From Mya arenaria (lineage: Eukaryota; Mollusca; Bivalvia; Myida; Myidae), in contig NC_069135.1 of the NCBI RefSeq assembly GCF_026914265.1, positions 39,465,446-39,529,445 on the forward strand: DNA of 64,000 nt, given 5' to 3'. Positions 1-10,870 of the stretch are shown piece by piece (position 1 is the stretch's first letter; each line of letters begins with the position of its first letter). The notes under the pieces were generated by a model. That model did no database searches. It saw nothing but the letters and a program-made list of their open reading frames with translations, and was not told where the DNA came from. Position numbers and translations under genes: made by a program.

Positions 1-1305
1 ATCATCCTTTGTGTCACATTCTTCCCTACTTGGTAAAACCTGATCTATGACTGTCCTCCTCCATCTCTCTATCAATGGGTCTTCTCTTTGTTTTCTTCTG
101 ATTTCCCTATATTCTATCTGAGCTAATGGTGCTCCAGGAGTTTCAGTAGCTTCTACAATGTTTATGCTTGCTGTAGGTATTACTTCTATATATGGATTGG
201 CATCAATGCTTCTACAAATGGTTTTAACAGTACTATCTTCAATCTTAATGAAATCTTTGTCTTCTTCTGTAATCCTCTCAAATGGGTATCTACTCATGGC
301 ATCAGCATCAGTATTCTTAAATCCCTGTCTGTAAAATATGTCGAAATCAAATTCCCCTAAAGCTGAAGCCCATCTCTGTCCTGTGGCATCCAATTTAGCA
401 GATGATAAAACATATGTCAGTGGATTGTTGTCCGTATAGACTACGAAGTGATTGTATGCCAAATAATCTTTAAATTTCTCCGTAACAGCCCATTTCAATG
501 CTAAATATTCCCATTTAAATGCTGAATAATTCTTCTCAGATTTAGACAATGCTCTGCTGGCAAATGCGACTGGTCTCTTGTCTTGATATAAAACAGCTCC
601 TAAACCCTTTCCAGATGCATCTGTATGCAATTCAAACTCTCTGGTAAAATCTGGATAGCTCAAAACTGGTGGTTGTGTTAAAATCTTCTTCAAACTCTCA
701 AATACCTTATCTTCATTCTCTGTCCATATCCAGTCCTTCTGTTCCTTCTGCTTTCCCTTCTTCTTCGTGCTCTGTCCTGGTAATAAATCTTGCAGTGGTT
801 TGGTTATTTTAGAAAAGTCCTTAATAAAACGTCGGTAATATCCTGCAAAGGCTATAAAAGATCTTAATTCGTCAGCATTCTGTGGAGTTGGCCATTTCTC
901 AATTTTCTCAATTTTACTGGGATCTGTTTCTATTCCTTCCTCACTAACAACATGCCCTAAGAAGCTCAATTTCTCTTCAATAAAAAAACATTTCTCCGGT
1001 GATAGTTTCAAATTGTTCTCCTTTAACCTTGTTAAAACTTTGTCCAATCTTTCCAAGTGTTCTTCAAATGTATCAGCAAATATTATTAAATCATCCAAAT
1101 AGGCTACACATATGGTCATATTATAATCTCCTAAGCAATCTTCGATTAGTCGCTGATAGGTGGCCGGACAATTTGATAAACCAAAAGGCATTCGAACAAA
1201 TTCGTAGAACCCGAGATTTCCTACTGTAAACGCAGTCCTTTCCTTGTGAGAGTCTTCTACTTCAATCTGATGATACCCGGCCTTCATGTCTATTGTTGAA
1301 AAATA

Positions 1306-1308
1306 TTA
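1306..1308 (-). other. Premature TAA stop inside the RT domain
   Basis: The pol frame is open on both sides: the upstream side ends CLAGS and the downstream side resumes YFSTIDMKAGYHQ, a well-conserved RT block. A single-base change would be enough to create this stop. It separates the protease plus RT fingers from the catalytic YLDD motif. Confidence 0.85.
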
Positions 1309-2525
1309 ACTACCAGCTAAACAATCAAAAATCTCCTCTATCCTAGGTAAAGCGTATGCATCTTTTGTACTACGTTGGTTCAACATCCTATAATCCACGC
1401 ACATGCGTAATTTTCCAGTTTTCTTTCTAACTAATACAACGTTGCTTGTCCAAGGTGAACTAGATCTTCTAATAATGCCTGCATCTAAAAGTTGTTGTAA
1501 ATGTTGTCGAACCTCTTCTACCATACCTGGGGGAATGCGTCGATGTGGTTGTTTAAATGGTACTTGTCCTTCTGGTAATAAATCTACTCTATGTTTTATT
1601 CTTGTACAGAGTCCAATATCAATATCTGAGACTGAAAAGATGTCCTTGTGTGTGTCTAATAATTCATTAATTTGTTCTTTCTGTTCCAAATTCAGCTTGT
1701 TACTTCTATCTACATGTATCTTCTTCATAGCTTCTTGTGTTTGATCTTCTTTAATCATTTCATCTAAATTCCCTTCAATAACAACTGGCTGAAGTTCACA
1801 AAGTATTGCCTTTGGTGCAATTACTACAGAATTGGTTGTTAAATTCGAAACATTGACCATGACGTGTGTGTGTTCTCCTGATTTATATGTGAAGACAGTT
1901 GGTGTAATATCTATATAATCTGGTAGAATAGAATCTTCTGTTTCATGAACAATTGCATATGTTTGAGCACAGTTAATTTCCTTATCTGTGTGACCCATAA
2001 TATTTCTACTTTCATTTGGACCTAAGATGATTTTGTCTGCCTCTGCACTCTTAACTAAAGCGATCCTATTCTTATTCTTCCGTAACTCCTTCTCCCTAAT
2101 GTGTAACATCCTGAATGCCAAATACCATGGATTGTGTAAACTAGCTCTTTGTAAGTACTGCTCTCCAAAATTCTTCTTACATTCAATCAATAATTCATTC
2201 AGAATGTTTGTTCCAATGATAATAGGTGTGCTTTCAGAAAATTTTGTATCAGGAGTTATAAGAAACAGACATGTATGAACTGAGGACTTTGGAAGTCCAT
2301 TTTTAATTTCAAGTTCAGCTTCCATGTACCCTAAGTATGGAAGTTCTTGTCCATCCGCACATTCTACTTTAATGATATCACTAAGAGGCTTGATTTGCTT
2401 ATAATTCAAGTTGTTGTTGTAGTATGACTCACATATGACACTAACACAACTACCTGTGTCTAGTAATGCTACAGTTTCATGACTATCTAAATTTACTCTA
2501 ACTTCTGTGGTTTCACCTACCAATT

Positions 2526-2589
2526 TAGGGTCTATTCTTCCCTTTGTGCCTTCAGCTGACCCTACTACAGAGGCACTTACGCGTTTGGG
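2526..2589 (-). promoter_or_regulatory. Programmed -1 ribosomal frameshift signal: slippery heptamer plus H-type pseudoknot
   Basis: Read on the minus strand. The slippery heptamer C CCA AAC (2589-2583) lies in the gag frame two codons before the gag TAA stop (2579-2577). A six-base spacer follows. Stem 1 is GTGCCT (2576-2571) pairing with AGGCAC (2551-2546). The loop carries TAGGGTC (2564-2558), which pairs perfectly with GACCCTA (2532-2526), giving stem 2 of an H-type pseudoknot. Stems are 6 and 7 bp, the loops about 6, 6 and 13 nt. Slipping back one base puts ribosomes exactly into the open pol frame. All pairings are seen directly; function is inferred from retroviral frameshift signals of this architecture. 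Confidence 0.8.
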
Positions 2590-3839
2590 CAGTTAGTCTG
2601 GATGTGTCCTTCCTCCCCACAATTATAGCATGTTGGTCTGAAATTGTTCATCCCCCTTGGCCCTCTTGTTCCATAACTACCTCTGCCTCTAAATTCACCT
2701 CTACCTCTAACACTTCTATCAAATCCACCTCTACTACCTCTATTCCCATCAAACCCTCTGGAATATCCACCTACACTACCTCTACTCCCATCAAACCCTC
2801 TGTAAAATCCACCTACACTACCTCTATTCCCATCAAACCCTCTGTAAAATCCACCTACACTACCTCTATTCCCATCAAACCCTCTGGAAAATCCTCCATT
2901 ACCTCTAAAAGCTCCCCTGTATCCCCTATAGGTTGCATAACTTCTACCACCATTACTACTATCTGTCTCATTTTTTTGTCTTTCTAACCGTTCAATTCTT
3001 TGACTTAACTGCTGAAACATGTCTTTCACCTCACTAAACTCTGGTTTCTTTTCAACATTGGTGGCACCACAACCTTTACCTGCTTCTGTGGGTTTAATGT
3101 CTACTTCCATCTTCCTAAGCTCTATTTTGAAAGAATCATAATCTTGAATGATATCGAATTTATACCCAGCCCTTTGCTTTAATTCTTTATTTAAGCCCTT
3201 GTATAGTACTCTTCTAAGCGTGTCCTTATTGCCTTGAGGAATACTGCCTAATTTCACTGCTAATTCAAACAAGTCTTCTACCCTTGCTGCGTAAGTTGAC
3301 ACATCTTCCTTAGATTTCTGTTCCACAGAAAAAAACTTCTCCATCACACTCTCAGGCGTTTCAATACTCCCAAATTCACTTTCTAACTTTCTGATTGCTG
3401 TATCTAATGTCAAACCAGTACCCGCTCTCCTCAAATGGTCACTAGCTTTACCCCTAAGTGCTCTCCTAATCCCATATAAAATCTGATCTTCAGTAAACTT
3501 ATTGTCTATGAGCAGGCTATCTATTTCATACTTAAATGCTAACCAAGTGACATCTCCTTTACTTGATTCCCCAAAAAATGCTGGCAACTTTGGAAAATGG
3601 TAAGAGTGTTGACTATTATCATGTACCGGCATTGCATGTTCAGTTTCATCCTTCATACAGAGTTTACCACACATTTCCATAAACTTCATCAAATCCCCTG
3701 GATTTTCAACCTTCGGCTGAACCGGTAATGCATGAAAGGCTTTTAACAACTTCTCATCCTCATTTGTAATATGACTAACATCTTCCTTTCCCTCTTTCTC
3801 TTCCATCTCATCTTCCAACAACTCTAATGACTGTGCCAT
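2577..3839 (-). CDS. gag: Gag nucleocapsid/capsid protein of the Ty3/gypsy element
   Basis: About 420 residues from an ATG at 3839 to TAA at 2577; a few in-frame codons lie further upstream but lack an ATG. The first ~290 residues form a helical, charged capsid-like region, including a retrotransposon-gag-like stretch around residues 100-240. A Gly/Arg-rich tail follows with four tandem 14-residue repeats of the pattern GF(Y/S)RGFDGNRGSVG, then RGRGEFRGRG. It ends with one CCHC zinc knuckle, CYNCGEEGHIQTNC. Gag packages element RNA into virus-like particles; the RGG tail and knuckle would bind RNA. The ORF is uninterrupted. Pol overlaps its last codons in the -1 frame. Confidence 0.88.
   Translation of the reverse strand: MAQSLELLEDEMEEKEGKEDVSHITNEDEKLLKAFHALPVQPKVENPGDLMKFMEMCGKLCMKDETEHAMPVHDNSQHSYHFPKLPAFFGESSKGDVTWLAFKYEIDSLLIDNKFTEDQILYGIRRALRGKASDHLRRAGTGLTLDTAIRKLESEFGSIETPESVMEKFFSVEQKSKEDVSTYAARVEDLFELAVKLGSIPQGNKDTLRRVLYKGLNKELKQRAGYKFDIIQDYDSFKIELRKMEVDIKPTEAGKGCGATNVEKKPEFSEVKDMFQQLSQRIERLERQKNETDSSNGGRSYATYRGYRGAFRGNGGFSRGFDGNRGSVGGFYRGFDGNRGSVGGFYRGFDGSRGSVGGYSRGFDGNRGSRGGFDRSVRGRGEFRGRGSYGTRGPRGMNNFRPTCYNCGEEGHIQTNCPNA
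2755..2890 (-). repeat. 42-bp in-frame tandem repeat in gag (RGG-type tail)
   Basis: About three to four copies of a 42-bp unit, each encoding 14 residues around RGFDGNRGSVGG. Copies differ by a few bases (GFS/GFY/GYS; DGNR/DGSR). The period is a multiple of three, so gain or loss of copies keeps the gag frame. Confidence 0.75.
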
Positions 3840-5060
3840 AATGTCTATGTTCACTAATACAATATCAATTCAAATTTAAATCAACTAATTCAGAAGTGAC
3901 ACCCTTAAGTTCATCAATGAAATAAATTTTCAATGATCATCATATACAATCTCCAATATCACTAAGTCAATTTATAGTTTCTCATGTACACACAGTACCA
4001 GTCTATTTCTTCATGAACACACAATAGTTACTTACCATACCAGTGTAATTCTCATTCATCAGTTTCTATTTGTCCACATAATATATCACTGTACTTCAAT
4101 CATCCTTAAATCATCAAACATCTCATTTGCTTCAACTGACACCAATCAATATCATAATCAATCAAATCACTTGATTCTAAACTCTAAACCTTCAAGTCTA
4201 TTTTCAATAACTACATGTACATCATCAAAAAATCAAAACCTAACTTTCAACGGCATCAAAACCCGCAATCAAATTCTCAATGTCAAATCACAATTGTAAA
4301 CCAAAAATAGTTCAAGTCAAGTCTCCTATCAACATTGAATACCAAGTAAAATTGAAAATACCCAGTGTACAGTATATCTTATCCAATGACATATGTTTTA
4401 AATATATTACTATGATTTTATTACAGTTCTATGTATCAAATAATTGCCTGTATTGCCAAGACACAAACGTACATGAGCTAAAAATTTCATAGCGTCTGAT
4501 ATAAATTATTAAATTTAACTAAGCTAGGCGAGTTTGATTTAATTCCATGTTTTCTACGTATATCACTCTTAGTGGAACAACATAGTAGAAACTGTAATTT
4601 TGACTCAAAATAATTTGATGGACATTATTAACGTTCTGCCTTTATTTTGTTGAAGATTTTTGATCTACCTCGTCTCGAGAGAGGTCTAAGTAATAGATGC
4701 AGTATGAGTTTTTCTCCACGAACAAACGAGTAACTGTATCTGACTTATACGACGATAAGTGAATCGCATATATTAGTGAGGAAATTAATGCATCAATGAA
4801 TAAATACAGAGATATTAATTGATAAATATAAATATTTTTCCGAAAGATAAGCATAAGATTATTTATTATATCCTTTTTAAATACAATGTATCGGCTAGTG
4901 GGATTACTCGAAATTCTCGTGCACGATCCGCTTACAAGCGAAAGAAGACGCATTTTCAATAGCTCCGGGGTATAGTCGTATAACAGCAATAATCAATGAT
5001 GCATGTAACATCGATACGTTAATCCTTATATTTACAGACTATCTTTGCAATAAAGGTAAT
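3840..5060 (-). other. AT-rich leader, and possibly 5' LTR, of the gag-pol element
   Basis: This sequence lies upstream of gag in the element's orientation and carries no convincing coding region. A minus-strand AATAAA lies near 4640, as would be expected in an LTR, but the partner LTR is outside the window. I could not place LTR ends or a primer-binding site, so the element boundary is not assigned. Confidence 0.35.
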
Positions 5061-7322
5061 AAATATTTTGCAAAAAGTCGAACAGTGCCAATCGTACCAT
5101 TTTAGTGAAGGCAATGCAAATAAAAAAGATTGGCGTCATAACGATAACAATACATGCCTTTGGCCATTAGAGCTAGAAACTTCAATTAGCTATCATTTGA
5201 TATCCCTAATATACATACATACTAAAAAGGAAAAGAATCATGTCAGAACAAAATGTCTGATTTTTTAAAGATTTTTTTTTAAGATTCATGTTACGTTTTA
5301 CGGTACGGTTATCTTAGGCTACCTTTATGAATACCCTGCGATACTGAAGATTGCAGCAAGATGCACCACACGCATACAATTTAGAAACCAAGAGTGTCCA
5401 TCTTTGCTTATTTCTTTAGCTGTTTCGGACATCGTCGTAGGTGGCAACGGCGTATCCAAACGGCCTTTAATGCGTGTAGAAACGTAATGGCAAGCCTTAA
5501 TGACAGTGCCATAAATCATCGAGATGGTCATTGTCCCCATGCCATGATTTTCGGGACAAACTTTAACGAATTCGTGAGAGTAAGAGTAATGCTAAACAAA
5601 GAACACTTTTTATTGACTGATCACTAATAAGTATTAACATTACGAATTATGCCATTCTGTTGTTTAAGTCAGTTTCATGGTTTCTGTTTGTAAGCTGGTT
5701 GAAGGTTGCCTTTATTGGAAACAATTTGCATCAGTTCACATACGAGTCTAGTAGTAGATTAATAAATAAAACTAATAACAAAACACCTTTACAGTAATTT
5801 CAAAGCGTTGAAAAGGTATTGATTTATTAAATGATCGTCGAGTTAACCGTGAATCACATTAATATACTTTGTCAATTTTTCCATGAACACGTAGACGCGT
5901 GCTCGACGCATGCCGATTGAAGCGTACGTCTCTGTTTGTGGCGGTGCACGTGGACATAATTGAGGGTTCACTGTATTGCAAGTTTTGGGTCATTTGCATC
6001 CATTTGATCATACGTTGTCATTCCACTAAATTACTAAAGCAGTTATGATGTACATTTTTTGTATTAAAAATGTAAAGAAGAAATCGCATCTCTCCTCCCA
6101 GCATGTAGCATGCTGACTAATTAGCTAAAAATAATGATGAGTTAGATGACTTATTCATTCATCCCGGCGGGGGGAAATCACCCGGAATTTCGAGCCATCC
6201 CCCCCTGTTTCCCGGTGGAGGGGGGGGGGGGTGAATATTATCCAGAATTAAAGATTTTGAAAATGGTGATTATGAAACTCCCCTGGTATGGGACTCGAAT
6301 CCGCTGGAATTCTGAAGAAAATCCCATCAAAAATATGGCATGTATGATTCATGATAAGATTTAATGACAAGTTCTTGATACAAAACCAACCTCCAGTCAT
6401 CATTGGGAATAAAACTCTCCTAAACGCTTATAAATAATAAATGGTACTTGAGGTGTGCACCTAATACATGCATTGGCTACATCCCAAACTCTAAGTAATA
6501 TCACGTTCTTCCATCTCCTATGTATGTTTATCTTTTTAATACATATGTTTATCTTAAAATAACATAAAATGATGTGGTTATATTTTTAATTACCAAATGT
6601 TATATGTATAGACTTTTTTTATCTTTTAAAACATGTTTACAAAATAAAAATGTGGTAATTTTTAAACTTTAAAATGTGTTCATCTTTAAGACCCTTAAGA
6701 GCATACATTAAGCAAAAGGCCCATCCCCGCAAGAGACCAACGAGGGCCTATAGATGCTCTACTGGCATGGTTTATTTGGTCAATTCCTATCCAGAGAATG
6801 TACTATGCAGTTTGCTAAAATAGAGTTATGGTACATGTTCACTGCACTTCATGTGTTATGTTCAATGAATGAAGTTTAAATACACTCTATCCAGCAGTTT
6901 CCTTAAGGTAGCATACGCCTAATGGGCACCATTTCGAACTATGATCAGCTTGATAATTTCTTAATGTGTATCATTTCTTGAATTCAAAAACAAAATTTAA
7001 AAGAGATTTACCGTCAAATATCAATTTTATTTAAATTTGAATTACCCTACCCCCATTTCAGAATTGTCGATAAAAACGACATCACCCGAGAGACAAGAAA
7101 AATCCTCTATTTCATTTATATTTCAACATTTTGGTAATAATTTGGTATCAGAGTAATAAGAAATATATTTGCTTTTAGAAATATTACATTACTGATCACA
7201 TCACCACCAATTTTATTCATACTGTACTGTTTCAATTTTAACATACTTTGTGTTTTGACTGCGTAAAATTGGAACATCGACGTTTAAAAGCAAATTCAAC
7301 AAGTTCTAGAAAAACTTATGAC
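5061..7322. other. Intergenic AT-rich sequence
   Basis: No gene supported. Contains a G homopolymer of about a dozen bases near 6220. A segment at 6270-6345 (CCGCTGGAATTC ... ATATGGCATGT) resembles segments at 11330-11410 and 11875-11930, so it is probably a diverged dispersed repeat. Confidence 0.5.
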
Positions 7323-7575
7323 CTGGCCCCAATTTCTCAAAACATCTTAAGCTTAACAGGCTTAAGTCGCTTATTTCAATTAGCTTAAATACATACTTAT
7401 AATGGTTTTTGATAGATAAAAAATGGTTTCTTCTAATAAGCATACAGATTTTTCTTATATATTTTCTAAAACCACTTAAAGCTGTAAATAACCCATATTA
7501 TAGAACAGCAAAAATAATGAGTTTAGCTTAATCCTGTTATAAGGGACTTAAGAAGTTTTGAAAAATCCGGGCCAG
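7323..7575. mobile_element. MITE-like element with terminal inverted repeats
   Basis: Left end CTGGCCCCAATTTCTCAAAA and, in reverse complement, right end CTGGCCCGGATTTTTCAAAA match for about 27-30 bp, continuing through CTTCTTAAG-like sequence. The element is about 253 bp with no coding capacity, typical of a non-autonomous DNA transposon. I see no clear target-site duplication, so superfamily is not assigned. Confidence 0.7.
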
Positions 7576-7799
7576 TTCTTTATTAATAATTATCTTTAAT
7601 CTTTTGGGGACATTATACCAAAAAATCGAAATGTTTTACCGTCTCATTTAAAAAAAAAATAAGGCTTGTTATTCCCAACCACCTATTTCAGCCGTGCCTG
7701 CAAGTTATAAAATCTTCACAGAAGCTAATTTAAATAAAATATTAACATCTGTAAACAAAAATGTTAGCTAATGAAAACAAAGAAGAAGAAAAAACGTGC

Positions 7800-8265
7800 T
7801 TCTGTCTGGATTCGAACCACCGCCTTGAAAACCTCAAAAGATTTGTAGTCCTGTGCTTAACAACATAAGGGCTAAAGCCATTCGGAGCTCCTCGGCCATT
7901 TTATCGAAAACAACCTCGGATGTATTTGGATGGTTTACACACTCAAAAAGTGGTACGTTTAAGTCCGCTGCAAGTAGATCGCGTAGTAATTTTATTTAGC
8001 AGTTAAACTTTGTGACTTAACTCTTGGGATTCTTCATTATGTTTGCTTTAATACAATTCAATGACAATAAATTAAAACTTAGATCAATAAATACAGCTCT
8101 AAAACACTACATTTAACTAATGATATAATTCAAAATTTTTCGAACTACTTCAACAGATGTACCGGCATACATCCGAGGTTGTTTTCGATAAAACGGCCGA
8201 GGAGTTCCGAATGGGGCTAAAGCATTGAAATCGAAGAGTTTCAAGTGGAGGTTTTCATTAGGGGT
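7800..8265 (-). pseudogene. tRNA-Ser-like sequence (tRNA pseudogene or tRNA-derived SINE head), split by a MITE
   Basis: On the minus strand 7818-7808 reads GGTTCGAATCC, a perfect B box / T-loop. Upstream are a long variable arm able to form TTGA/TCAA, an anticodon-arm-like GGACTACAAATCT, and GTTAAGCAC as in the D-arm region of serine tRNAs. The segment with the A-box-like TAGCC is cut by the 337-bp insertion at 7878-8214. The acceptor arms do not pair, so this is not a functional tRNA. A pseudogene or SINE promoter is the likely origin. Confidence 0.45.
7878..8214. mobile_element. MITE with ~47-bp terminal inverted repeats and 8-bp target duplication
   Basis: The left end begins CCATTCGGAGCTCCTCGG and the right end, reverse-complemented, begins CCATTCGGAACTCCTCGG. 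The two arms match at about 45 of 47 positions. Both sides are flanked by the identical octamer GGCTAAAG (7870-7877 and 8215-8222). No ORF lies inside. An 8-bp duplication fits several superfamilies such as hAT or P; the ends are not diagnostic enough to choose. Confidence 0.88.
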
Positions 8266-8940
8266 GTGCTACCTTTATTAAACTAGGCCTTTATTAAGCG
8301 TGCTCTACACTTAGCAAGCTTTTCATTCCATTAAACTTCATTAAATGTTTATATATTTGATACATGTAGCCAATATTTTAGCATGTATGAAATGGAACAT
8401 GCAATAATTCGTTGATAAAATTTGTATATATTGTCTAGGTTATTATAAATATAAAATATTTGAAATTCATGCGGAATCAATTGAATAATACGGAGTGCCA
8501 TTCTATACATAGAGCGTGCCCTCAATGCGCGGGCAAAAAAGCATTGCTTTAGGTTTGATACAGTGCACAGAGTCCCGGCAGTCCTAAATGACAGCGAAGA
8601 AGGCGCCTTGGTTTTGCTCAGTGTCTTATGCTACGGCATTTTCATAATTAAATGTAACATTGTAGTCGTTTCACGAATTCAGAGGTCGATCCTATTAGTT
8701 TTCATTGTATTAGTTTTTTTTATTTATTTTATTTATTTGCTCTCTAAATTTTAACCGGGGCAGCTGCCTCGGTGTACCTCAGTGTGGCTACGGCACTGAT
8801 AGGGTCCCTGGGGTGCGGGGGCATTTGGCGGGGATTCGACCATCTGTTCGTCCCCGCAAAACGGGGATTTTAGCCGGGGTTCGCTGGACCGAAAGTCAAC
8901 GTCCCCGCTATTCCCCGGACCGGGGGGGCGTGGTTTAAAT
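8266..8940. other. Intergenic, with a G/C-rich repeat-like patch
   Basis: No supported gene. 8750-8935 is unusually rich in GGGG/CCCC words (for example TCCCCGCAAAACGGGGATTT, able to form a hairpin) in an AT-rich setting, suggesting part of a dispersed repeat. Confidence 0.4.
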
Positions 8941-8944
8941 TGAC

Positions 8945-9620
8945 TGGTGCATAAGAAAGCAAGAGTTACTGTTATTGTGCACTGCACTTGCCCTCCATGA
9001 GATCTATCTACATACATGTATGAAGTTTCAAGTTGATAATTCTCATATTCTACAAGACATGTCCCGGACAAAACATTAAGCATGAAAATCAACAAAGGGC
9101 AATAACTCTAAAAATATTGAAGCAAGAGTAACAGTTCTTGTGCACTGCACTTGCCCTCAATGAGATCTATCAACATATAAAATTCAAGTTGATACCACTA
9201 ATAGTTTATGAGATATGCCGCGGACAAGTGAAAACAGGACGCGGAAGCTAACAAAAGGCAATTACTCTAAAAATATGGAAGCAAGAGTTACAGTTCTTGT
9301 GCACTGCACTTGCCCTCACTGAGATCTATCTAACTATGAAGTTTCACGTTGATAACTCTTATATTCTACAAGATATGCCCCGGACAAAACTTTAAGCATG
9401 AAAATAAACAAAGATGAAAATTAACAAAGGGCAATAGCTCTGAAAATACATGTATGGAAGCAACAGTTCTTGCCCTCAATGAGATCTATCTACATATGAA
9501 ATTTCAAGTTGATTCCATAGTTTACGAGATATTATATAGTGCCCCGGACAAGTGAAAACGGGACGCGACCGCCGCCGCCAACGCCGGCAACAGTAACCCC
9601 TTCTCAGGCGACACAAAAAA
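8945..9620. repeat. Four-copy imperfect tandem repeat, unit about 160-180 bp
   Basis: Copies start near 8958, 9122, 9282 and 9462 with GCAAGAGTTACAGTTCTTG or a variant. Each continues through CACTTGCCCTCAATGAGATC, a TTCAAGTTGATA block and CCCCGGACAA. The fourth copy is shortened at its start. The array ends in a GC-rich ACCGCCGCCGCCAACGCC stretch. This looks like a member of a common bivalve dispersed repeat family (from memory, not searched). Confidence 0.8.
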
Positions 9621-10164
9621 ATCTAGTCATTGTAATATTTGTGGTCGGTGACGGTGTGCAGTTATCACATTAAAGGGAAATTTAACGTTATTAAAATTGT
9701 ATAATTATTAAAATTATAATTATCTCCAAACAAACAGTTTCAATTCGTAAAACACCATACCAACTGCTGTTAACGGCAGTTTGTTGAATTGCAACCATTT
9801 ATTTAAACACAAAAAACTTTCGAATATTCGTTACATGTGGATTTAATGTTTACGAAATGTCAAACATTTCATTTTGGGGTTTTCCACTATGAAGCAATGA
9901 ACTAAAAATAGAATGTGTACCTGTAATCCAAATCATAGAAACGCTTGGCAGATGAAAAACTGCGTCTGTAGACACAGATTACTTCCAGATTCTCTTGCAA
10001 AATAAACATATTATTTACGAAACTCCGTATCAAATGCATTTTAACATTACGACACCAAAATGTCATACATTCGTTGAATCTGTTTCGTAATCGTATATTG
10101 AAGGTAAGTGTGTGTTTTTTAGTTTTGTACCTTAACCGTCAGTGGTTCAGCTTAGTAAAAAAGT
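9621..10164. other. Intergenic AT-rich sequence
   Basis: No gene, RNA or repeat recognised. Confidence 0.4.
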
Positions 10165-10167
10165 TAG

Positions 10168-10870
10168 AGTTTTGAAAAGCACATCAGCAATACTTTGAAC
10201 AAAGCCAACATGATTATTGGATTAATAAGAAGAAAGTTTACTCATATTGACAATACTCTACTCCTGACCTTATACAAATCACTGGTCAGATCGCATCTGG
10301 ATTATGGAAACCTGATATATTTCCCAATAACAAAGAAGTGTAAACAGATGATTGAAAACGCTCAGAGAAGAGCAACTAGATTAATTCCGGATTTGCGGGG
10401 ATTGACTTACAACGATCGCCTACGAAAATTAAACCAACCATCTTTAGACTTTAGAAGGAAAAGATTCGACATGATTCAAGTGTTTAGAATAGTACACAAT
10501 ATTGATGACATTAGTATGACAACATTTTTCACCTTTGCTGACAATAGTGGTACCAGAGGACACAATTTGAAATTATTTAAACCTAAAGCAAGGAAATCAT
10601 TACGTCAAAATTCTTTCAGCAATCGTATAGTTTCAACTTGGAATAATTTGCCACATGAATTAGTGAACACCACATCTGTGAATGCCTTCAAGGCAGGTCT
10701 TGATAAACTTTGGAAAAACAAACGGTTTGATACTTCTGAAGTATATTAAGTCATACCGAAGGCGGAGAACTTACAGACGAAGCAGTTTAAAGGGATTTAC
10801 TAGCCTTTTAGGGCTAAAGAAGTTCCCTAGACGACAAAAGGTAGACAAAAGGTAGGTAGGTAGTGTTGAA
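10168..10870 (+). pseudogene. 5'-truncated LINE (non-LTR retrotransposon), C-terminal RT fragment plus 3' end
   Basis: The open frame 10168-10749 starts right after an in-frame TAG and encodes FEKHISNTLNKANMIIGLIR, then YKSLVRSHLDYG, QRRATRLI and a C-terminal WNNLP block. This is the conserved region after the catalytic RT core in CR1/Jockey-like LINEs. The YADD catalytic region and the endonuclease are missing, as is usual for 5'-truncated insertions. The 3' tail ends in a short GGTA/GGTAG microsatellite near 10850-10865 instead of poly(A), as in several CR1/L2-like families. The clade is inferred from sequence style only. Confidence 0.82.

Larger units (their letters stand above)
1..2589 (-). 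pseudogene. pol: Ty3/gypsy pol polyprotein (protease, RT, RNase H), partial and with a premature stop
   Basis: Minus-strand pol of an LTR retrotransposon, cut by the left window edge. In order it shows a retropepsin core (LLDTGS, near 2445-2480), an RT entry region (near 1500), the RT active site VAYLDD (near 1095), the thumb, then RNase H (HTDASG near 620; second Asp in YTDNNP near 430). The frame stays open to base 1, where a linker leading towards integrase starts. Integrase itself is outside the window. The pol frame has no good ATG at its start. It is -1 relative to gag and overlaps gag's last codons, so it is expected to be made as a Gag-Pol fusion by frameshifting at 2583-2589. One in-frame TAA (1306-1308) interrupts the RT between CLAGS and YFSTID, so this copy is probably dead. 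Domain assignments come from visible motifs; Ty3/gypsy order (RT before integrase) is likely, not proven. Confidence 0.9.

Noticed and set aside
1403..2987. Plus-strand frames over gag and pol, including a Thr/Ser/Pro repeat frame at 2544-2987
   Set aside because: Antisense shadows of the retrotransposon; the repeat is the reverse of the RGG-type gag repeat.
5325..5627. Two opposing short frames with basic residues
   Set aside because: Neither shows a recognisable domain or splice context; too weak to call.
7808..7818. Functional tRNA gene
   Set aside because: Only the B box and parts of the arms are intact; acceptor halves do not pair and the D-arm region is split by an insertion.
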